Part shown: positions 24,506-36,472 of the stretch, in pieces | Position numbering within the stretch: the stretch's first letter is position 1 | How the letters are laid out: the number at the start of each line of letters is the position of its first letter | From: Benincasa hispida | Taxonomy: Eukaryota > Streptophyta > Magnoliopsida > Cucurbitales > Cucurbitaceae | Length of the DNA: 64,000 nt | Reading direction: 5' to 3' | Assembly (NCBI RefSeq): GCF_009727055.1 | Contig: NW_024065299.1 | Coordinates: 124,001-188,000 of the forward strand | Notes under the pieces: generated by a model | Databases searched by the model: none | The model's input: the letters and a program-made list of their open reading frames with translations, nothing else | What the model was told of the DNA's origin: nothing | Program-made: the position numbers and the translations under genes

Positions 24506-25015
24506 CAAGTTAGAACATGAGGATCAAAAAATGCCAGCTTGTGAAGAAGATAAATAAACCTTTATTTTCCTAAGGCTTTCCTAAACATATCAGTAAGTTG
24601 TTCGTTAGTACATAGAAACATGATCTATCTCAATATGTTTTGTGCGTTCATAAAACACTAGATTTTGATTAATATCTAATGTCGATTGACTGTCACAAAA
24701 TAAATTTATGGCATGAGGATGATCTACCAACTCCCAAGTAACGCTTTAAGTCACTTTAATTAAGATGTAATAGAAGTCATGGAGCGATACTAGACCTCTA
24801 CTGATGATCGAGGCTCCATTTCCTGCTTCTTGGCTTTCCCAGATATAGGAGAACCATCAAGAAATACAAGTCAATCAGTGAGAGAGCACCGAGTCAAGGG
24901 ACAACTAACCCAATCCAAATCACACCAATTTGATAGAGATATATGATGACTAGAGTGAAGAATAATTCATTTACCTGGATAACTTTTCAAATAGCAAACT
25001 GTATGAATTGCAACA
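24506..25015 (-). pseudogene. Copia RNase H remnant
   Basis: The minus strand spells, across frames and stops, 'CDLDWVSCPLTRCSLTD', 'FLDGSPISGKAKKQ', 'SVEV.YRSMTS', 'NEQLTDMFRKALGK' and 'FIYLLHKLAFFDPH', the standard order of a copia RNase H C-terminus. Many stops show long decay. No RT is attached upstream. Confidence 0.75.
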
Positions 25016-25678
25016 TCCCAATCAACAAAATACAAAAGACATATCGTTAAAATCCACATTTATTTATATTCATAATTTTCTAAGCAATGGTTTAAAAATT
25101 ATATTTCGTTTGCTCTATATAATTGTTATAAGTTCTATCAAGAAAAATAGATTTAATACCTTTTTTAAAAAATCAATACGGTGTTATTAAAAAAAAAAAA
25201 TGGAAAGTTGCCTTCAACTTATAAAATATTATTGGATAGATTTTGGTTATGTGACAAATAGAGTAAATATGTAAAATAAATCTCAATTTTGATGAATAAA
25301 ATTGAAAAATTATTAAAAAGTAATAGTAGGAGATAGTTTTAAAAATGATGTGAAATGAAGATGTATTTTAAAAGTGACTGTAATGGATTTAATAACAATC
25401 TATTATATTAAACACAAAATAGGTTAGTATTCTTTCAAAAATCATTTTTTAACCCTCTCAAAATCAACCCTAAACACATTCTTAATAAGACGTGTTAGAT
25501 AATTATATCAGTTTTTAGTTTTGATTAAAAAAATTTGTTTGATAATTGATTTATTATTATTATCTATTTAAATTAGAGAGATGAAGTCATGTTTTAGAGA
25601 AAGAAATGTGGAAAAACAAGCAAATAACTATTTGAGAGTCGATGAATTGATTTGTGAAAGAATCTAACGGAAGTATTT
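25016..25678. other. Unassigned AT-rich DNA
   Basis: No recognised gene. The part around 25,420-25,480 resembles ends of the short TIR elements elsewhere in the window ('aaaaatcattttttaa', 'aaacacattctt'), but boundaries are not clear. Confidence 0.35.
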
Positions 25679-26416
25679 GAGGACCCCTTTGCTTTCCTAT
25701 TTCCCATTTCCAATTTTCTATTTCATGTTTTTTGTTTTATCTTTCCTTTATTTTAAGAATTAGAAATAAGAATATGTTTGATTTCTATTTTCTATTTCTG
25801 GAGAAAATTTAGAAATAAGAATATGTTTGATTTCTATTTTCTATTTTTGGAGAAAATGAAACAAAAACAAAAATTTATTTGATAACTATTTCTTATTCTC
25901 GATTTGTATTACTTTTTTTTTTTTAATAATATAATATAAAAAAGATATGTCATACATTAAATATCGAAAAAGAAATTATAACAACAGTTTATATTATCTA
26001 ATATAAATAGGTCTCGATGCACAACTAAATACAAAAACATAGTTGTATGTATCCTCAAATTTGATTGACAATATCATCTCTCACTTGAGTCATTGACTTA
26101 AAATGATAAGATCCAAAAACTACTTTTTATTGGATTCAAAGGCAAGACTGGTAGATTAAATCTAGACACCTTCAATGTCAGATACTAATAGAGCCAAAGA
26201 CAAGTTTGGTCGATTTGAGGAACAAAAATGTACAAATAAAAAAAAAACGAACGGTAGAAATTACTTTTTGTATTTTCTCAAAGTTGACCCCCTTTTTAGA
26301 AACGTTTTATAAAATTGAGAAACAAAGAACATGAATGGTTATCAAACAAGCCAATTTCATGAAAAATGAGAAACAAATCAAGAAATAAAAAATGAGAATG
26401 TCATCAAACAGGTCCT
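25679..26416. mobile_element. Non-autonomous TIR element
   Basis: Left end 'aggaccccttt' and right end 'caaacaggtcct' form an imperfect inverted repeat (AGGACC-YS-TTTG). The left part repeats 'agaaataagaatatgtttga' twice (25,763 and 25,811), and the right part is complementary in style. No transposase. A target-site duplication was not found. Confidence 0.45.
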
Positions 26417-26826
26417 AAGTAACTGATGGTTTTTAATAGAAAAAATCTCAAAAAATATTCAAATTTTAAAATTTATTGGATGAAATTGAAAATTTAAGAT
26501 TAAATTAATCACATCTCTATTTTCTTTGTCATGTAATGTTACATACATGTACACCATAGAAGGCCACGTTTTTTTTTTTTACAAATACAAATATGAATTA
26601 ATACACATCAAGTTTCATTTTTTTTTCTTTTTCTTAAATGAATAAATAAATAAACATCAAGTTTGTTTATGAATAATAATAATACATCAAGTTATCCGTT
26701 AATTTATTTTTACAATTATCAAATACTTCTAGAGTAATTATAATAGTATCTCTAAATATATTTTAATTATTTAAAATCAGATTAATTTTCTACTTTGTGA
26801 CCTTCACATTATAATAATAACTAAAA
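26417..26826. other. Unassigned AT-rich DNA
   Basis: No supported feature; a T-run sits near 26,571. Confidence 0.35.
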
Positions 26827-27090
26827 CTCAGTTTGGTAACTATTTGGTTTATAATTTTTAGTTTTTTAAAATTAAGTCTAAAACACGATTTCGAAGTCTA
26901 AATTTCTCGTTTTGTTATCTACTTTTTACCAATAATTTTAAGAACCAAACTAAACTTTGAAAACTAAAAAAAAATAATTTTTGAAAATTGAAATTTGGCT
27001 AATAGTTCAACTAATATACTTAAGAAATTAAGAGGAAATAGATTTAGTTAAATTCAAAAATCAGAAACTAAAGTGATGGTTACCAAACGG
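26827..27090. mobile_element. MITE-like element with GTTTGGTAAC termini
   Basis: The left end 'cagtttggtaactat' and right end 'atggttaccaaacgg' are inverted copies of GTTTGGTAACYAT. The 264-bp interior is AT-rich and non-coding ('tttagttttttaaaa' faces 'ttttgaaaattgaaa'). Size and structure suit a MITE; the superfamily is not determined. Confidence 0.6.
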
Positions 27091-27577
27091 AATCAAACTT
27101 CTAACCTTAAACTCGATAGTATAGAGATTATATGAGTTGTACAATGTCCATATCTTTAGAATAATAATAAAAATATTATACACTAGGTTTAAGTAATTAA
27201 GTGACGAAATGCTATTTCGTCACTAAAGTTAAACCAAAATGACGTGGATTGAAAGGGCCCATTCTTGATTTTGCAGAAACTTCTCCCTCCATTAACATCA
27301 ACCACAAAGTTTTTCGTTGTCAATTAAAAATAAACGTTGATTTAGTGGTTGGACTTGAAAGTCAGAGAACAAATCCGAGTGAAACTTTTTAGGTAACAAA
27401 AAGTGACGTCGTCTTCCATTAACAAACCAATCACATTATAATCTAATTATAAACGTAAAGGTAATGTAACGATATCAAAATAAATATAGATTAACGGTAA
27501 TTGGAATGACTTTCTTCGTTAGTGATTAAAGGTTTGATCTCTCATCCTTGTATTTGTTACCGTAAAAAAAGGTATAG
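27091..27577. other. Unassigned AT-rich DNA
   Basis: No supported gene or repeat. Confidence 0.35.
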
Positions 27578-27712
27578 TGTTACCATATACAAATATTACA
27601 TTATAAATTAGCATATTAGACTCTCTAATTTTGGCCTATTTAAAATCTTCCATATCTAGTATTCTTAGTGTATATTTACCCTTTTAATCCTATGTAATAT
27701 ATATTGTTGTTT
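27578..27712 (+). mobile_element. LTR of copia remnant D, left copy
   Basis: Starts 'tgttaccatatacaaatatt' and contains 'cttccatatctagtattctt', 'tgtatattta' and 'ctatgtaata'. All recur in order in the LTR at 37,395-37,503. It is followed by a few codons of RNase H (27,713-27,743), so almost all of the internal region of D is deleted. Confidence 0.65.
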
Positions 27713-27743
27713 TCGTTCTAGAATAGATTTTGAATATTGAGCA
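27713..27743 (+). pseudogene. RNase H fragment of copia remnant D, left of insertion
   Basis: The last codons read D-F-E-Y-stop-A and continue, across the 9.5-kb insertion, into A-L-A-D-V-T-F-E-L-L-W at 37,238 onward. This restores the copia RNase H motif 'EY(R)ALAD', with R (CGA) mutated to a TGA stop. The last five bases, gagca (27,739-27,743), are the target-site duplication of the inserted Tork-like element. Confidence 0.7.
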
Positions 27744-28466
27744 GGTAGAAAATAAGAAGGAATTTAAGTGGGTTTATTGGGTTTTTGGTGAAAAAAAGGT
27801 CTAGTAGTATTCTTGTAATTAAGGGACAATGACATTTTTGTAATAAACTCATCTTCTTTGTTTTAGGGCTGAAAAACGTGAAAAAAAGAGAGAGGGCAGC
27901 CGACTTGTGAGATACACACCGTGAGAAAGAGAGAGGCGTCCGGCGAGAGAGGACGGTCATCAGAGGCAGATTTCAAGCTGCGTGAGTTCTCGCCGGTCAG
28001 GATGTCCAACGGTGGGCCACGATTCCAGCGGTGGTTTTTTCGTCCGTCCGGCATTGGTGGCAAGGATCGACAACAAGTTTGTTTCTGATCAGCAGCAGGT
28101 TTCGTCTGGCAGTCTTGTCAGGTTGTCCGTCCGGCAGTGGTTTCGGATTGGTGTGGGTGTTCGCCGGTAATCCGCGTCAGGGGAAACGTGGGTCTGCAAG
28201 GGGTGCGCCGGTCAGAGACAGGCTGCAGTGCGCTTGACGTGGATTGGTTTTTCAGCGTGTTGTTCTCGGTTTTAGAGGCGTGCGGATCTCTCGGAATCAG
28301 TGGATATCTAAATTACGGATAGATGATTATTGTTGATTATATGTAATTGTAAATTCGTAATAAAATTGATTCAAGCTAGTTTTCAAAGTGGATGTAGACC
28401 AAATTGGTCCAACCACTGTATATCTTGGTGTTTATTCTTTATGCATTTTGTTTGGTTGTCTACACA
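27744..28466 (+). mobile_element. 5' LTR of Tork-like copia, 3' end deleted
   Basis: Collinear with the LTR at 36,473-37,234: shared 'aggaatttaagtggg', 'ttgggtttttggtgaaaa', 'tcttgtaattaaggg', 'gttcgccggtaatccgcgtc'-type sequence and 'gattcaagctagtt'. The first base of TG is mutated (ggtagaaa versus tgtagaaa). The last 50 or so bases of the LTR, the PBS and the leader are absent: the sequence passes from LTR directly into gag codons near 28,467. Short ORFs at 27,982-28,322 lie in the LTR and are not genes. Confidence 0.85.
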
Positions 28467-29656
28467 GTTTAAAGTTGTTGAATTTGTTGAATTTGATGGG
28501 AAAGGTAATTTTAGGTAATGTAGGAAAAAGATTAGAGCTATTTTGGTACAACAAGCCAAAATCTTAGACGAAAATGACCTTCCGCAACAATTACAGAAGC
28601 TGAAAAAAGAGATGGATGAGATGACCTATTCAACGATAATTTTGTATCTGTCAAATGGAGTGCTTAGGCTAGTAGATGAAGCCACTACTTTATAGAAAAA
28701 ATTAGAAAGTATTTATTTGACTAAATCATTGCCAAAAAAATTATATCTAAAAGAGAAATTCTTTGGATATAAGATGGACTCTGGTAAAGGCTTAGAAGAG
28801 AACTTGGATGAATTCAAGAAGATTATAGTTGATCTCAATAACATCGGTGAGAAGATGTTGGATGAAAATCAAGCAGTTATTCTTCTGAATTCATTGCTTG
28901 AATCGTATCGAGAAGTTAAGGCAACTATTAAATATGGATGAGATTCATTGTCTATGGATATAGTGTTGGATGCCTTGAGAACGAAAAGCCTCGAGATTAA
29001 AAAGAAACACAAGGATGGAGAGTTACTCATGGCTAGAGGCAGAAGTGAGAAAAAGAACGAAAAAGGAAAAGAGTCGAGATCCAGATCAAAATAAAAGGGA
29101 AAAGTCAGAAAGTGTTTCCTATGTCATGAAAAGGACACTTTAAGAAAAATTGGCTTTTGAATAAGAGCAAGGAAGCATCAAGTAGCAAGCATGCAGGGAA
29201 TCTAGTGCAGCAAATGTTACTGATGGGTATGATTCAACAGAGGTTTTGATGGTGTCCAGCAGGATATTCATGATGCTTGGATCATGGATTCAGGGTGCAC
29301 GTTTCACATGACTCCTAATCGGGATTTCTTGATAGTTTTTCAGGAAAATGATGGGGGATCAGTTTTTCTTGGTGATAATGGTGCTTGTGATGCAAAAGGA
29401 ATTGGGTCAGTTCGAATTGCAATACATGATGGAATGATCAGAATTCATACAAATGTAAGATATATTCCAGAACTCAAATGAAATATAATTTCTCTAGGCG
29501 AATTAGATAGAGCAAGTTATTCCTATAAATTTGAGAATGAAGTTCTGAAGGTTATCAATGGTTCTTTGGTTAAGCTAAAGGGGACCTTGAGGAGTGGACT
29601 ATATGTGTTGGAGGGTACTATAGTTTCAGGTAGTGCTACTGCTGCATCTAGGAAAG
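28467..29656 (+). pseudogene. Tork-like copia gag and protease
   Basis: Gag is readable from 'VEFDGKGNFR' through 'KKIRAILVQQAKIL', 'LSNGVLRLVDEAT', 'ESIYLTKSLPKKLYLKEKFF' and 'LDEFKKIIVDLNNIGEKM', the UBN2 gag pattern of Tork elements. A decayed zinc knuckle lies near 29,110. The protease reads 'WIMDSGCTFHMTPNRDFL' (29,281 onward), with DSG intact, then 'VFLGDNGACDAKGIGSVRI'. Stops occur at about 28,695, 28,939, 29,091 and 29,479. The reading is cut at 29,656 by a solo LTR and resumes at 31,806. Confidence 0.85.
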
Positions 29657-31800
29657 TGTAACATCCCACATCTTTTTATTTATTTATTAATAATGTAAAA
29701 CTTTTCTCTTTTCAGCAATTGTCGTTAGTTGAAGGGCATGTTTAGAATTTTGAATTTAAAGTATAAGTGCGAGGATTTAAGTGTTGCCGTGGAAATTATT
29801 CAAAATTATTCGATTTGAAAAGTTATGGCAGGAATTAATTATGTTTGGAAGGAGGAAAGGAATTAAATAGTATAAAGTGGGTTAAGGAAAGGATTTAATT
29901 AGAGATATACTATTTTCCTTTTTTTTTTTATTATTATTAATTTAATTTCAGTTTTTTTAATTCTAAAGAATCCCCCTTCTCCTCCGCCTCAATCTCTTTT
30001 CACTAGCGTTTTTTTCCCTTACAGTTCTCTTCTCGATCTGCCTTGTCAGCTCAAGGATTATTTTTCGTTCCAATCCGAGTCGCCTGCTGTTTCCTACTTT
30101 TGAGAATCCCGAATTCGTTAGGAGCTCTGAGCAGTTGTCGCTTTTGATTTTTTTTACCATGTCTATGTCCACTTTTCTCTCTTGTCTTCAGTCCTACAAT
30201 ACCGTTTCCGCCTACATCGCTGTCCGTTCACAATAGATCCATTGTCGTGCGAAGTCGGGCTGTGCTCGAGTTCTATGAACATGGTTGCCACCATTCAACT
30301 CCAGTTTCCGCCGCCTGTACTCTTGGTTTGAAGTAGATCTTGGTATTTGTTAAGTGTCAATGTTATAGATGGATTACTTGAAACGGATTTTTTGTAACCA
30401 CATTTGATTTTTGGATTTAAAAATTAATTTAATTCATGTTTTGAAGGTTTTTAAATTGTCGCTTTTCGTTGGAATAAATTTAACTTTGTTATGAGTAGAT
30501 ATTTGGAGTCGAGATTTTGGAATGGTTGTTAATCAAGTCCCTTGGATAGCTTTAAGGTATTGTGGTTTTGAATCTTAAGTTTCGCAATTATTGTTGGACT
30601 AAAATTTTATGGTTTTGTATTCGTATGGTAAGGGTCGTTACTTCCAATCGAGGTCATCGTTTGGTTGTCGGAGTTATCTGTGGAATTTCGATTAAGTAAG
30701 TTAATCTTACTACTGGAACTGCCCACGGGCAAAACTTTAGTTGTATGCTAGCATGATAAGCGTATGTTATGGTAATATGTTAGCATATTGATTGACAGTA
30801 TGACCTGAATCAAAGTAAATGTTTTCTGTGCTATCGATCTGATTTGTTTACATACACACCTAGGTACTTGATCGTTAGTATGTGATAGTATGTGTTTTCA
30901 TATGTCGATGTCTGATCTGCTGGTGTTGAGGCATACTTGCATGTTGTGGATTTATGATGTAAGTTAGGCATGGATGATGTATAATATGTTGTTAAGAAAT
31001 ATGTGTATGTGATGAAGCCATGTTATCAAGGATTTTTATTTATGTTTTAGAACTGTACAATGTTGAATCTTAGCACGTTAAGACTGTGTGAATATCCTCA
31101 TTGATTAGTTAGATGCTCACCAGTTTGTATTTCCTTCGGGATTCACCAGTTTGTGTTTCCTTCGGGATTCACCAGTTTGTGTTTCCTTTGGGATTTACCA
31201 GTTTGTGTTTCCTTCGGGATTCACCAGTTTTGTGTTTCATTCGGGATTCACCAGTTTTGTGTTTTCTTCGGGATTCATCAGTTTTGTGGGCACACTTAAC
31301 TACAATAGGATAGGACTCAATCTCTTATTTGTTACATGTATTCATGTGCCATAGGTGGGTATCTAGAGGACATAGATGCCTAGCCTGACCCCAGTGGTGG
31401 GGTTACTTATTGAGTATTTCATGCTCATTCTTTAATATGTTGATGTTTCAGGTAAGGGTAGAGATGCACCAGTGATGGCTCAGCGGAATTCGTGATCGTG
31501 CCACTGGGACTAGTTTTTACGCTTCCGCATCATGACATTTAGAGTCCTTATTTTTCCCTTAATGTTTAGTTTTATTGTTTTAAACTTATTATTAAGGATT
31601 ATTTCTTTTATATACTTTTAATAGTCTTTACGAATTATGGGTACCCTATTATTGTTTTAACAATTGCATTTAATAGATGTCTTTTGAACTTCTCTTGTTT
31701 AAACCTTTATTTCAACATAATTGGGCATCGTTTTAAATTCTATACATGCATTTATTTTAGTAACGACCTAACCTAAGTCCTAGGGGGTCGGGTCGTTACA
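29657..31800 (+). mobile_element. Solo LTR, gypsy type, TSD gaaag
   Basis: Begins 'tgtaacatcccacatc' and ends 'gggtcgggtcgttaca', flanked by gaaag at 29,652-29,656 and 31,801-31,805. It is 2,144 bp with no internal region, so it is a solo LTR left by LTR-LTR recombination. It lies inside the Tork-like element. Sequence such as 'actgcccacgggcaaaac' and 'catagatgcctagcctgac' is shared with the minus-strand fragment at 19,106-21,520. TGTAAC...GTTACA termini and length suggest a chromovirus; this is inference. Confidence 0.85.
31119..31288 (+). repeat. 26-27-bp tandem repeat inside solo LTR
   Basis: Six units of 'caccagtttgtgtttccttc' plus 'gggatt', the last ones with an extra T. The equivalent array in the minus-strand LTR (19,449-19,785) has about twice as many, more diverged, units. 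Confidence 0.85.
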
Positions 31801-31805
31801 GAAAG

Positions 31806-31896
31806 AAACAGATACGTCTATGTTATGGCATAACAGATACGTCTATGTTATGGTCTTCAAGCTCTTTCATAACAAGATTTACTTAGAGGAGTTAAA
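31806..31896 (+). pseudogene. Tork-like copia GAG-pre-integrase fragment
   Basis: Between the two solo LTRs the element's coding sequence resumes with 'DTSMLWHNR', the start of the GAG-pre-integrase HHCC domain. A local duplication of 'cagatacgtctatgttatgg' (31,809 and 31,830) breaks the reading. The last five bases, ttaaa (31,892-31,896), are the target-site duplication of the next insertion. Confidence 0.65.
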
Positions 31897-33758
31897 TGTT
31901 GGGTTTTATGTCATAAAACTCACAGTTTGTAAAATGATAAACATTTTCTATAATCGATATACTTATTATTGATTTCATAAATTGTATAAAAGTAAAAATC
32001 CAATAAACTAAGACTCATGAGTATTGTATGAGTACTTGAACTTTATGTGGAGACATTGGAATGGATCAGGTTCGAGTAAATAGTCAAAATGATCTATGGT
32101 ACATGAATAAGGTTGGGCACCTTATTCTGGTAACACCATTGGATACGACTTACTCTGTAGTTGTTACAAAGAGTTATAAAGTGCTACATACAATGTAATC
32201 CTAATTCGTACATGTTATGACATGAGGAGTGGGGGCGTCCTATGCAAGGAGTTTGCAAAAGATCAGGACCAAGAAATAAGTCACTCTTACTTTATAACGT
32301 TGTTTACTATTTAAGACTGACTATTTCACTTAGATGACCTAGGTAACTTGATCTGAATCTTGAACTAACTATGAACTCCTGTTTATTTAGGATTGCCCTT
32401 AGATTTGCATAAGTGAGGGTTGACTCAACAATGCCTGCTCAATAAGACTCCCATTTCAGGGGTAAGACCGGATAGATAGCTGGGGACATATGGTGCAAGA
32501 TGGAGTTCACGCCTACCCGATTTAGGGATATGAGAAAGGTTGTTCTCTCAAGTACTGAATCCAAGTCTTGAACAAGAGGCCCCACCCTCTCACTGGGCTG
32601 AGAGAGTTTGGTTTAATGATTGGATCACAAACCAGTTATTCATTAAAGAATCAGTAGGGACTTGAGGAATAAGACGTAATCTCGGGGGTAAAACAAATAT
32701 TTGTCCCAGCGGTTATTACAAACAACCTATGAAGGGTCCACTTGCTGATTATGGTTAAATCATGTGGACATAATATATCTACAGTGAGGGGAGTGCAACG
32801 ATGGGCTTTAATAGAGTGACCCATTAGTTAATGAATGAGGATTAATTTGGTCTAATGAGTTTAGCTAATTCATCTCGGATCGTTGGAGCCCATGATCTAT
32901 AGGTCTGTGAGGTCCCCCTATTAACTCGTAACGGACTAGCTCTAGAATAGCGTAATAAGTTAATTTGAAACGTTCAAATTAGAATTAAGGGAATTAGTAG
33001 AGATATAATTACATGTTTAATTTGAGAATTAAACGGAATAGGAGAATTTATATATTTAAATATGATTTAAATATATAAAAATCGATATGTGTTAAAATTA
33101 ATTTAATATTTGATATTAAATTAATTAAGTTTTATTTAATAATTAATTTATGAAATTAATTAAAATTTTCATTTTTTAAAAATCAAAATAGATTTTATAA
33201 AATCAAAATTTTATTTTTGAGATAAAATTTGAAAATTAGAAAACAAAACACTAAAATGGAAAATATTGATTTTCCATTATCCATTTCTTCACTTGCTCAC
33301 ACAAGAAGTATTATCTTGGTCTTGTCTACTCCAAGCATGAGCTGAAACTCATGCAAGTCTCTCTTTTGCTTGTTGATCTGCAATATAATGAAGATATTGG
33401 AGTGAAAATCGGGCATGCAAATTATAGAGAATTTGAGAGAAAATTCGGTTTGAAGAAAAAGTTCTTCAACTAGATTTCTATAGTGAGCATTTCTCCTTCA
33501 TCCCTTGATTCAAGCTTGTTTTAAGTCCCACAACTCAATCCAGAGCACCAAGAGAATAGTGGGGAAGATCTTGAGGTGGTCTGCAACAAGATTTGGAGAA
33601 GATAGCAGTTGGAGAAGGAGCTTTGAAGAAGTTCTACAAGAGGTATGTCTTGAAACTCACTTGTTTTCTGCAAAAGTATGCTTTATATTTTGCCAAAATT
33701 AGTGAATTTGGTTGCTTAGATGATCCTCGTGCTTCTCTGTTACTAATACAATCTTACA
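31897..33758 (+). mobile_element. Solo LTR, copia, TSD ttaaa
   Basis: Starts 'tgttgggttttatgtcataa' and ends 'tactaatacaatcttaca', with ttaaa at 31,892-31,896 and 33,759-33,763. It is 1,862 bp. It shares the body of the A/B/C LTR family ('atccaataaac', 'ctatgcaaggagtttgca', 'ctacagtgaggggagtgcaac', 'gatctgcaa'). No coding sequence remains, so it is a solo LTR. ORFs at 33,505-33,811 are in its 3' part and the junction, not genes. Confidence 0.88.
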
Positions 33759-34560
33759 TTAAAGACATTGAACTCCCATTTTATGAACATTGCATCATGG
33801 GAGTCTGCTAGAGTAAAGTTTGGGAAAAGGGAAGCATTCTACCAAAGGAATTTTGGATTATATTCATTCAGATTTGTGGGGTCCTATAAAGGTACATTCT
33901 ATAAGAGGTTCAAGATACTTTATGTCGATCATCGATGTTTTTTCAAGGAAGGTGTATATGTATCCACTGAAATAAAAGAATATAGCTTTTGGGAAATTTC
34001 TTGAATGGAAAAAGTAGGTTGAGAACCAAACAGGCAGGAAGGTAAAGTATCTGAGGGCAGACATCGGTTTAGAATTTGTGAATCACAAATTTGATAAATT
34101 TTGCAAATTTGAGGGGATTAAGAGACATTCCATTGTTACGTACACTCCACAACATAATGGTTTAGCTAAGAGGTTTAACCGAACAATTATGGAGCGTACA
34201 AGATGTCTCTTGACAAATGCTTCATTACCCTTGTAGTTTTGGGGGGAAGCTGCCCAAACAGCCTGTTATCTCATTAATAGGAGTCTGTCTTCTGCTTTAG
34301 ACCTAAAGACTCCTCCAAAGATATGGACAGAAAAAGCTCCAAGTTTGGATCTTCTCAGAGTGTTTGGATGTTCAATTTATGGTCATGTTAAGGAAGGGAA
34401 GCTAAATAAGAGGGCACTGAAATGTCTGTTTATTGGCTATCCTCAAGGTGTTAAAGGATATAAACTTTGGTGCTTAGAAGACGACAGAAATAAATGTATT
34501 ATCAGCAGAGATATGACCTTTAATGAAACAGAGATGCCATTTTTTGTCAAAGAGCAGTAG
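33759..34560 (+). pseudogene. Tork-like copia integrase
   Basis: Resumes at 'DIELPFYEHCIMG' (end of the HHCC domain), then across frames 'DYIHSDLWGPIKV'-like sequence, 'EWKKQVENQ', 'RADIGLEFVNHKFDKF', 'TYTPQHNGLAKRFN', 'FWGEAAQTACYLINRS' and 'LLRVFGCSIYGHVKEGKLN'. The D-D-35-E pattern is still traceable, but the Asp-Asn-Gly site reads DIG and the E of 'AER' reads K. Stops near 33,812, 34,003 and 34,236 rule out a working enzyme. Confidence 0.85.
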
Positions 34561-36420
34561 AAACAACAGTCAGTTGATCAAATTGAGGCAGAAGTTAGAA
34601 TCGATTCTAAAGCACGACTATCAGATAGTTCAAGCGAATCCAGTTATCGGTCATCTAGTTCTGATGGTAGACAGCTTCAACTACAGAGGACTTTGATTAA
34701 TGAGGGAGCTTGTGAAGAAAGTTCAAGTAGCAGTTACTTACAAAACTATCAATTTACACGTGACAGGCCTCAGCAGGTGAGACAGGCTCTTACGAGGTAT
34801 GGTTATGCTAATTTAGTTGCTTATGCTCTTACTTGTGCAGTTGAGTATTGAAACAGAGCCTTTTACTTTTGAGGAGGCAATTATATTTGATTCAAAGGAA
34901 TAATGGAGAATGCTATGGAAGTAGAGTTGTTCTCATTGCAGAAGAATCAGACATAGTCATTGGTTCCAGGGCTTCTTAATCAGAAACTCATTCAGTCAAA
35001 GTGGAAATCAAGCCAGGTACAGAAGGTGACAGTAAGCCTAGGTATAAGGCTAGACTAGTAGCCAAGGGCTACACTCAGAAGAAGAGAGTTGACTTTCATG
35101 AGATTTTCTCTTCGGTGGTGAGACATTCGTCCATTCGATTAATTTTATCTATTGTTGTTCACTTTGATATGTTTGTTGAACAGATGGATGTCACCACAGT
35201 TTTTCTTCATGGAGAATTGGAGGAAGTGATCTACATGTCTCAACCTAAGGGCTATGAGGTGAAAGGAAAGAAAGACATGGTTTGTCGTCTTCACAAGTTC
35301 ATCTATGAACTGAAGCAATCGTCGAGAAAGTGGTATATCAGGTTTGACACCTTTATTCTCAAGCAGGGGTTTTATAGGAGCTCATATTATGCCTGGGTAT
35401 ACTGGAAACTATCTTAGAAAGATATATATATTTATTTACTTCTATATGTAGATGATATGATCCTGGTGTCTAAGGATTATTCTGAAATCTGTAATCTCAA
35501 GAAACAATTGAGTAGTGAATTTGAGATAAGAGACTTAGGTGAACGAAAGAGGATCTTAAGCATGGATGTGAAAAGAGATAGACATAAAGATTTGTTAACC
35601 ATTTCGCAGGAGAGTTATGTGCATAAACTGCTTGAGAAGTATAATATGTCTGATTGTAAGGCAGTTTCGACACCCTTAACATCTCATTTTAGACTTTATT
35701 CATCTCAATGTTCTGTTATTGAACAAGAAGGGTTACATATGTCTAATGTTCCCTATTGTAATGTTGTTGGAAGTATTATGTATTTGATGATTTGTACTAG
35801 GCCTGACTTGGGATATGCTATGAGTATGATAAGTAGGTTTATGTCAAATATTGGGAAAGAGCATTGGAATGCAATTAAATTGGTGCTTCGACATTTGAAT
35901 GGTAGTGCCAATGTATCATTGTGTTTTAGCAAGGTTGTGATAAATCAGCACTGTTGGAATGCTTCACAGATGCAGATTATGCTACAGACCTTGACAAAAG
36001 AAGGTCTCTATCAGGCACATTTTTCGTTTGTTTGGTAATGTGGTCAATTGAAAGGATGCTCTACAGTCAGTTGTTGTTTTGTCTACTATTGAGTTAGAGT
36101 ATATTTCAGTGGGTGAAGTTATGAAAGAGGCAGTGTGGTTGAAAAGGATAGTTGGTGAGTTGTTATCGCAGGAGCTCATTCCTATCGTTCGTTGTGATAG
36201 CCAGAGTGCTATTCATCTTACGAAGAATCAATCGTATCATGAACGGTCTAAGCATATCGATGTCAAATTTTATTTTATCAGAGAAGTTGTGGCCCAAAAA
36301 GATGTTGAACTGGTTAAGGTTCATACAATTGAGAATTTTTCAGATATGTTAACCAAGGTTCTTCCAGCCCATAGGTTTATATACCTATTAGATAGGCTGA
36401 ATATTAAATCCGGATGATAT
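34561..36420 (+). pseudogene. Tork-like copia reverse transcriptase and RNase H
   Basis: A Ser-rich linker (34,600-34,740) precedes RT: 'ARLVAKGYTQKKRVDFHEIF', 'QMDVTTVFLHGELEEVIYMS', 'LLYVDDMILVSKD' (catalytic YVDD intact, about 35,440), 'SEFEIRDLGERKRILSMDV', 'VVGSIMYLMICTRPDLGYAM'. RNase H follows in another frame: 'TIELEYISVGEVMKEAVWL', 'CDSQSAIHLTKNQSYHERSK', 'LTKVLPAHRF'. Stops at about 34,558, 35,415 and 36,036 divide it. A PPT 'atgagggagattt' (36,461-36,473) leads into the 3' LTR. Confidence 0.88.
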
Positions 36421-36472
36421 GGAGATTGGAGAATCAACTTGGTACTTAAATATTCTTGTTATGAGGGAGATT

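Noticed and set aside
27982..28322. Overlapping plus-strand ORFs of about 60-70 codons
   Set aside because: Located in the 5' LTR of the Tork-like copia; the equivalent 3' LTR (36,741-36,947) opens a similar frame only because of shared LTR sequence.
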